A DNA stretch of 64,000 nucleotides, taken from Deroplatys truncata. Its lineage: Eukaryota; Arthropoda; Insecta; Mantodea; Mantidae. Under the pieces are notes generated by a model. It searched no databases and was not told where the DNA came from. It saw only the letters and a program-made list of their open reading frames with translations. Below, piece after piece: positions 58,164 through 64,000 of the stretch. Both the position numbers and the translations under genes were made by a program. Positions within the stretch are counted from its first letter, which is position 1. Each line of letters begins with the position of its first letter. The stretch lies in the NCBI GenBank assembly GCA_030765065.1, contig CM060979.1, positions 105,574,350 to 105,638,349 of the forward strand, read 5' to 3'.

Positions 58164-59144
58164 TGATACGGTAATTTGTATCACAAATTACTTAAATGTA
58201 AATAATGATTGTAATATGAATATGTATTTTTATGTGACATTGATTTCAGAGGTTTATTAATTGTAATTATTATTGGTAAATAATAATATACAGCTTTACT
58301 GAAACTGTCAATAATAGCGCAATAATGCAGCGAGGGGGTGAGTTGTTTATCGTTACTGGGAACAAGGAAGTTACGTAATGTTTCGCGCGTTTTTTTCGTT
58401 TAGAACATTCTAGAATAGTTCCTAAAGTAATATGTATTCGTGGTTTTCATTGGATATTAAAATAGACGCTAATGTTGGCGCGTTTTATTAGCCAATAGCA
58501 GTTCATTTATAATCTTTAGGCATGTCGAGGAGTGGGAGTATATAAGCCAGGTCCGAGGTAGATCGCCCCACAGTTCAACAAAATTCTCAATACCCCACAC
58601 GTCGGTCGCCTCAGTTCATCAAAATTTCGTGTACACTACACGTTGTCAGTCAGTTCGTCATAAATTACGCGCAGCAGAATTACGAGAATCTAAAGTATTA
58701 TACAGTTAAATATACACAAAGTTGAAGTATGTGAGTTAAAAGTGATAAGTAAGAAGTTATTACAAACAGTTTCAGTTTGGCGAGTATCCAAATCAATATG
58801 TAAAAGTGTTTGTGAACGTGTTCGGCAATAAAAGTTATAAAACCAATTTCTTCATTAAGTATAATTTCTGGATAAAAGATTCCTTTCCGATTCACACCCT
58901 GCAAGAGATAAATGTTCGACCTAAATAGCTAGCTGGAGGACATTTAAAGTGAATTATTTCAAAACTGATACAAATTGCTACGCCAGATGGAGCTACAAAC
59001 CAAACAAACGAATGACGTCACAAGATGGCTTCAACATTGATGTAAACAACATTATGTAAAGCAATTTCTCTCGTAAATTGGCTTCCACAACGTGGGGCTA
59101 CAAATACACAAAAACATATTACGTAAGAAACATTTACCGTTGCA
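58164..59144 (+). mobile_element. 981-bp TG...CA insertion in copy D, LTR-like with promoter
   Basis: Begins TGATACGGTAATTTG and ends CATTTACCGTTGCA, flanked by GCAC on both sides (58,160-58,163 and 59,145-59,148). The site is a (CA/CG)n tract, so the 4-bp match could be chance. It holds a TATA box, an initiator-like CACAGTTC, an AATAAA (58,827-58,832), and TTGGCTTCCACAACGTGGGG (59,078), which resembles the primer-binding region of some Gypsy-type elements. It may be an LTR plus a short leader rather than a clean solo LTR. Confidence 0.55.
58539..58576 (+). promoter_or_regulatory. TATA-box promoter inside the LTR-like insertion
   Basis: TATATAAG at 58,539 and CACAGTTC about 30 bp downstream have the spacing of a Pol II core promoter (TATA plus initiator). 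It is part of the inserted element. Confidence 0.6.
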
Positions 59145-59282
59145 GCACACACACGGACCTTTTTCTAAAAATGTCTTTTTGTGTTCAGAGGACTTCAATA
59201 CATATATTTCCCGTGAAATTTCGACACTGAATTTTTGGGTAGAATAAAATACTTCCCCTACTTGCTTTACGTAGTAGAGAAA

Positions 59283-61578
59283 GTAAAATTCAACAACATA
59301 CGAGGAGACGCAAGATAACGCGCAAGGGAAAGGACGGGATTTGGTCATTGAAGAAGACTAGACAATAATTAAATTAAAAGTGAGGTAGACTGTTCGTTTA
59401 GACTTAGATAGTTCGTTAATGTGCGATTAGTACCGAAGTAACGCACAGAAATACTACAACTGTTATAAGGAACGAGCTTATGAAAAAAATTAACTTAACT
59501 ACAAAGAAAGGGTTAGAGAAATTGTGTTAATTTCGAGGAAGGGTGCCTGTAACAGCCACCACGCGAAAGAATTTATAAATTCTACTGTCTGCTAAAGAAT
59601 CACGAAATGCACTTATAGTATATTTTCTAAAAAGTGTTATAATTCTCAAGTTCTAAAAGCTTTCACACATTCTTATTGGAATACTAATAAAACAAGTTAT
59701 TTGTGCATTAACCATTATCATTTAATTATTATTATCTTCATTATTTTAAATTATTTCCTGTCGCAAATTCCAAGACTCAAAATCCAGTATTTACCATGTT
59801 ACTTATATACCCTGAATTGTTTTGATTTCAATTTACTGTTCTATAAGCTTATAGGATTACACGCAAGTAGTACTTATGTACTTTTTTAATGGCTACTAGA
59901 GTTTTAATTTTACTGCCATCGTACGCCGCTGATATTTTTTGTTTTTACCAAAAATAATTAAACTCCTTGTTTCGAATTAGTAAGCTGAAGTTGCTAATTT
60001 TTTTCTCGTTTTCTCTAAAATAAATTACTTCCGGTGTCCAAGAGGCGAGACATCTCTTATAAAGAAGTACCGAAGGTGCCATTCTCGAAAGTGCTCAAGA
60101 GAGGACATTATAAAAGATGTGCTTCTCCGGCTGCTGGTCTCAGTGAGTTAACATAAGAGAAATAAATTGTCTCCAACTGTGCTTAGTCTCCTGAAAGTGA
60201 CACAGGAGCCCATTCGTTAGATGATGTTGAATGAATGTATATCAAATATAAAACCCCATTATTTAAGAACTATTTTCTTATTTTTGCCTTAAATAACTGT
60301 TGTACCTTAATGGATTTAACTCGTATTAGGAGAAATAGGTTTTCAGGGTCTCTAGACCACTGTTCAGCGCTTTAATAATGTTTTTTCCAGAAATGGAAAT
60401 GATTGTTTTGAATCACGCAGTGTATAGCATGTGAGTCCAAGGTTTTGTGCTTTGTTCCAGGCACTCTGGGATTTCATTGCTTGTAAGTACATACTACATC
60501 AACACGAAGATTAAAAAATTAAATTACTGCAAATCATCTTTGTTGTTGAACACAATTCTGTGCCAGAGTCCTAGTACTCAACAGTAGTTGGTCGGCCATT
60601 AACATCGTCTGCACTGCTATGAACTGAACACCCTTCCTATTAGAAAGGCAGCAATCGCTTGTCGAGTAAACGCAAAACACAGAACGTAAGATATGATCCA
60701 AAAGAGTGAGAACTACCTTCAGATGCCATCTAAAATCGAAATTGCCGAAATAGTGTTTAGTATTCAGATATTGACATACGCAAAATAAATAGTAAAATAT
60801 GCGGTTAGTTACCTTTTTTTGGCTACGTACATCTAAGCAGTGTAGGTACATATATGGAATTTGCAGCGCTACTGTTCAAACCTCTAGAGGATTTCTAGAA
60901 GCAGATTTACGTTCTTTAACCAACTTTGTGCTTTCTGTACTGCTCATCTAAAGGCAGAGAAATAAATTGAAGCAAAAACTGAGTATGAGATTTCCCAATA
61001 GATAACGGTTTGATGTCCCTTGAACCCAACACAGATAAGATCGATGGGTATTATTCTCTGTTTCTCTCCCTGAGTGTGTCTGTGTTTTCATCAATGTGCC
61101 TATGAACACACAATTAAAAAAACTGATTTGGACAAATATAAATTTCAATACTTAAGGTAGACGTTGGCTAAAGATACAAGACGAACATTTTCAAACCATT
61201 CCCGCACCTCCAATCATCTATTAAAGGGAGCTTTGTTTCTAATTTTCACAAACAACCCTAATGATTTTGTTTAAATTTCTGATGTTGGCACGAAGGATAA
61301 AGAATATCCTTCAGTTTGTCTGATAGCCGTTGAATTAATTAACATTCTTATTGTATTCTATGTAGTTGCAAGACCATAAAAACAGGGAGAAAATATTATA
61401 GGAATAACATAGATGCTATTAAATATAAAGTTTGTCGTCATTATCATCATTATTGGGACAGTTACGCCTCTAAGTTTAACTGAACTTTCGTCTTTTCTTT
61501 GGGGTTTGTTTGCTTACTCTTTCTGCTACACAATACTTGATTATTCTAATGAGGTGCCAGTGTTACTCATTGTTGATA
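59283..61578. other. Intergenic DNA, nothing recognised
   Basis: About 2.3 kb. A segment near 60,030-60,200 (ccaagaggcgagacatctct ... agaaataaattgtctccaac) has an LTR-like look with an AATAAA, but no ends were found. The open frames (for example 60,534-60,851 minus) show no domain. Confidence 0.4.
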
Positions 61579-61904
61579 CAGTAGAATCTCGCTTTACTGA
61601 ACTAGAACGAACCGTTTTGGACAACGCATTTTTTTGCTCCAGATAATCGATGCTGATTAAGCAGCAAAAGGAAGAAAATAACTTGTATTCCGAATGCACT
61701 TAATATTTAATGAAAACTACTGTACATGGTTCTAAAATATCGATTCAGTATTTACAAATACTATTGCATAAGATCGTAATCTTTCTGAGCTTTCTTTTCG
61801 CAACACTTGCGAGTAGGTATATTAAGCCACCGTTTGATAAGCATATCAATTGGTGCTGATTCACTGCTTTGTTTTAAAAAACGCAAGGCATCCAAGGGAT
61901 CCTG
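61579..61904 (-). mobile_element. 3' end of a pogo/Tigger-like transposon
   Basis: CAGTAGAATCTCGCTTTACT, preceded by TA (61,577-61,578), matches the terminus of the element at 13,435-14,577. Reading inward on the minus strand there is a transposase C-terminal piece (next entry). The opposite end was not found, so this is a truncated copy. Confidence 0.75.
61761..61904 (-). pseudogene. pogo/Tigger transposase C-terminal remnant
   Basis: A 47-codon minus-strand stretch reads PLDALRFLKQSSESAPIDML then IKRWLNI, and ends with a K-rich segment and a stop about 180 bp from the terminal repeat. An acidic/helical stretch followed by basic residues close to the 3' terminal repeat fits the end of pogo/Tigger-type transposases. 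It is cut off upstream by a stop, and the DDE domain is absent. Confidence 0.55.
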
Positions 61905-62099
61905 TTATTTTGTTTTAATTTATTGATTAAAGTCGCTTAAAGCGGATGCTCATATCGACTACACGTGCAACCGTAACCATTGTTAACATGTGATTTAACT
62001 TTTACATTGACACATTACATTATGTTACACTCTTTTGTACATATTAATGGTGTGCATATAACTTATTAAATTCATGAAACTGGTGGCATTTCCTACAGC

Positions 62100-62640
62100 A
62101 GTCAGGGACGCCACAATGTTGTTGTTCCTAGTGCAATGGATAGTCTGTAATTAAATGTTGAACTGTTAACACAGAAAGACAAGGACTGCATAAAGGCAGG
62201 GGATATTGAATTAATAGGCCACTGTAATCATAGCGGTATGTTCTATGCATAGGCGAGTAATTAAAACCTGGCAAGGGGTTTTGTAGGGTAGTTGATGTCG
62301 GGAGTGGAAGAGATATCACGTAACTTAATGGTTGATGTTTCACGCCAGTGTTGCCTCCATCGGTGGGTTATTCTTCACTTGAGATGATTAAGCAGGTCTT
62401 GATGTGGAGTCTTGAGATCCTATATACTAGGTGGATGTCTTATGGCTTCTTTGACGGATGTATCAGCTAGCTCATTTCCTGGTGTTCCAATGTTGGAAGG
62501 GACCCAAGCGAGAATAACTTGAATTTCAGTTATAATCGTATGGCAAAGAATCATAATTTTTTGAACTAACATATTGGCAGATGCCTGTTGTTGAACAGCT
62601 ATCAGGACGCTCGTAGAATCAATGGTTATAACTTATAATA
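62100..62640 (-). pseudogene. LINE fragment: RNase H domain and C-terminal zinc-binding region
   Basis: On the minus strand: ITIDSTSVLIAVQQQ, then ILAWVPSNIGTPGNELADTS (the WVPSH.GI.GNE.AD box of RNase H), KEAIRHP, and, after a gap and shift, NYSPMHRTYRYDYSGLLIQ and CSPCLSVLTVQHLITDYPL. The last part matches the R...GHT..TH..L......P.C..C...LTV.HIL..CP.Y motif at the end of I/Jockey-group LINE proteins. The His after WVPS is replaced by Asn, and frameshifts show that it is dead. Confidence 0.88.
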
Positions 62641-62669
62641 TATGAATGGTAATCATTAATATAAAAAAT

Positions 62670-62940
62670 CTGATGTGTTACACTCACATGACTTTCTCTA
62701 CTCTTGTACAAACTATTTTTACAAACGCTTATTCTCCATCTTATTTTGTTAATAGAGATAAACATTTGCAGACTCTATCTTATTGCTAATTTTCTTGTAG
62801 ATGTAAGGGAAATATATATTTACAAGGGCAATATAGAAATACAGTAGCCTTTAAGCACATACATATCTCTTAATAGCTGATTACTAGGTGCAGCACCATT
62901 CCCTTTGCAACAGATTAATACTCTTTGCATATTGAAGTGA
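62670..62940 (-). repeat. Copy E of the unclassified 867-bp family, partial, reverse
   Basis: Starts ctgatgtgttacactcacat and gactttctctactcttgtac, the reversed right end of the family, and continues with aaacgcttattctccatctt and ttgctaattttcttgtagat as in copy A. It is lost after about 270 bp. The outside flank reads, in family orientation, ATTTTTTATATTAATG, close to the ATTTTTACATATTG next to copy A. Confidence 0.8.
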
Positions 62941-64000
62941 TAAGATCCGCGAGTACAATAATAATCACAGCCAGAATAAAAGCTTAAGACTAATCCGCTA
63001 ATAAAACAGAATAAGGAAGGAAATAAGTATAATAAGGAGATAAAAGAAAATATTAAACATTAAGAAAAGGGGGGGGGGAATAAACATTATTACGGATGAA
63101 ATAAAATAAAGTAGAGACACGTATAAATAAATCAGAATGTGAAAGGAAACGCAGGAAAAGAAAAGACACAAGGAAATCTGCCAAAAAGGCAAAACACTTT
63201 AAGTAATACAGGAAAGGCGGGCAGGAGAAACAGTTAGGTTCTATTGAAATCGACGGAGACTCGCCGGAAAGCGGAACAATGAAACGGATGCGCTAGGTAC
63301 TCATGCGGACAGAAAATCAAATCAGCCGTTAATAATGTGAAACAGAAGAGACGCTCGCAGTGCATAAGGTTGTTGAAATTTAACCAATGGTAGGAAAAGC
63401 GCAAAGTAGCTAAATAGCCAATAAGGAATAATAAAAGTCACGTGAATAGTAACGCAAGGGAACGAAACTAGAAAAGAGGCGTGAAATAGATTTTTGTCTA
63501 GGAGCAGGAGCGAGTTTTCGACACGCGAAACATGGAACACTTTGTGTCGTGAATAGCTGGAGAGAGGATGTAAAAACTTTGTATCGTGTAGAGCAAGGGA
63601 GGGAAGATGAAATATTTCGTGTGGTAAAAGATAGGGAAAACAGGCTACGTGTAACAGTTTATATTATCACAAGAGAAAGAGATATACGATAGGAAATTAT
63701 CGTAGTAGAACAGTGAGAGATAGGGTAGCTAAGAATGACAAAAGTTATATTGTGTATAACTTAGAAAGAGAATAAAATCCAGGGAGAAGCACGGAAACTG
63801 TAACGGGGAAAAACAGATAGGAACGCGTCTTGTTTAAAGGGTCTTCAGTACGACAAGAAGTGTGGATCTTCAGAATAAATGGGCCACTGAGAGGAGCTGT
63901 GAGTATAATTCATCTCCCATCCACACAATCCCTGAGATAAGAATCCCACAATCACTTATCCTCTACCTGAGTAGCCGGCAATAATCTTTCCGTACCCGAA
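62941..64000. other. Purine-rich intergenic DNA at the right edge
   Basis: From about 62,990 to 63,860 the plus strand is strongly A+G-rich (for example ggaaggaaataagtataata, and a G9 run at 63,069). The minus-strand open frames (62,998-63,192, 63,322-63,540) are by-products of this bias. No feature recognised. Confidence 0.5.

Larger units (their letters stand above)
56958..59282 (-). repeat. Copy D of the unclassified 867-bp family, reverse, split by two insertions
   Basis: The right-end sequence tgttacactcacatggattt (56,961) and left-end sequence ccccta...gctttacgtagtagagaaa (to 59,282) bracket the copy. Removing 57,371-57,902 and 58,164-59,144 with one target copy each leaves a nearly full-length family member aligned to copy A: ...gaaaatatcttaaacatat joins ggtattttaatcaaaatcgt, and the (CA)n tract joins cggacctttttctaaaaatg. 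It encodes nothing. Confidence 0.85.

Noticed and set aside
60534..60851. 105-residue minus-strand open frame
   Set aside because: No domain, signal or membrane pattern that I recognise; consistent with chance in this composition.

Overview
The window is animal nuclear DNA, most likely from an insect with large introns. It is AT-rich, with GT-AG spliced exons, tRNA-derived SINEs, microsatellites and a mixed load of eukaryotic transposons. The only host gene recognised is the 3' part of a tropomyosin gene (Tm1-like) on the + strand. Its protein is clearly arthropod tropomyosin. A polyneopteran such as a cockroach, termite or orthopteroid is plausible, but that placement is an inference.

Tropomyosin, 1-27,042. 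The exons encode residues equivalent to about 165-284 of the 284-residue protein. They are: exon 5 (1883-1953), exon 6 (3928-4003), three interchangeable 63-nt exons 7 (6071-6133, 6283-6345, 7484-7546), a constitutive exon 8 (10711-10780), and four alternative last exons 9 (14927-15009, 18224-18306, 19327-19409, 26960-27042). Each exon 9 encodes exactly 27 C-terminal residues. The first three have a poly(A) signal 28-88 nt beyond the stop; the fourth has one only at about 860 nt. Frame and splice phase agree throughout. Twelve splice-form combinations are possible from this 3' half alone. The earlier exons, and any alternative exon 5, lie off the left edge. Introns hold a pogo/Tigger-like element (13,435-14,577), a LINE fragment (about 16,080-16,750), a 255-bp hAT MITE (24,118-24,372) and several old SINEs.

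Intergenic, 27,043-43,820. AT-rich and with no recognisable gene. It holds a partial copy of an unclassified repeat family (about 32,045-32,760), two head-to-head Penelope-like fragments with GIY-YIG domains (35,071-36,392), a SINE, and an (AAT)n microsatellite.

Nested transposon block, 43,821-64,000. A decayed BEL/Pao LTR retrotransposon (43,821-50,769) carries three later insertions: a hAT element just after its primer-binding site (which itself holds a SINE and a VNTR), an 867-bp unclassified repeat in gag, and a SINE in the RNase H region. Farther right are a 154-bp hAT MITE, more SINEs, another copy of the unclassified repeat split by two TG...CA insertions, a pogo transposase tail, and a LINE RNase H/zinc-finger fragment. 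No intact host gene was found there.

The points most worth a second look are the unclassified 867-bp family, which appears to insert at ATTTTTAC-like sites with 8-bp duplications; the triple exon 7 plus quadruple exon 9 arrangement with a (TG)n tract just upstream of exon 9a; and the head-to-head Penelope-like copies that meet at a perfect palindrome.
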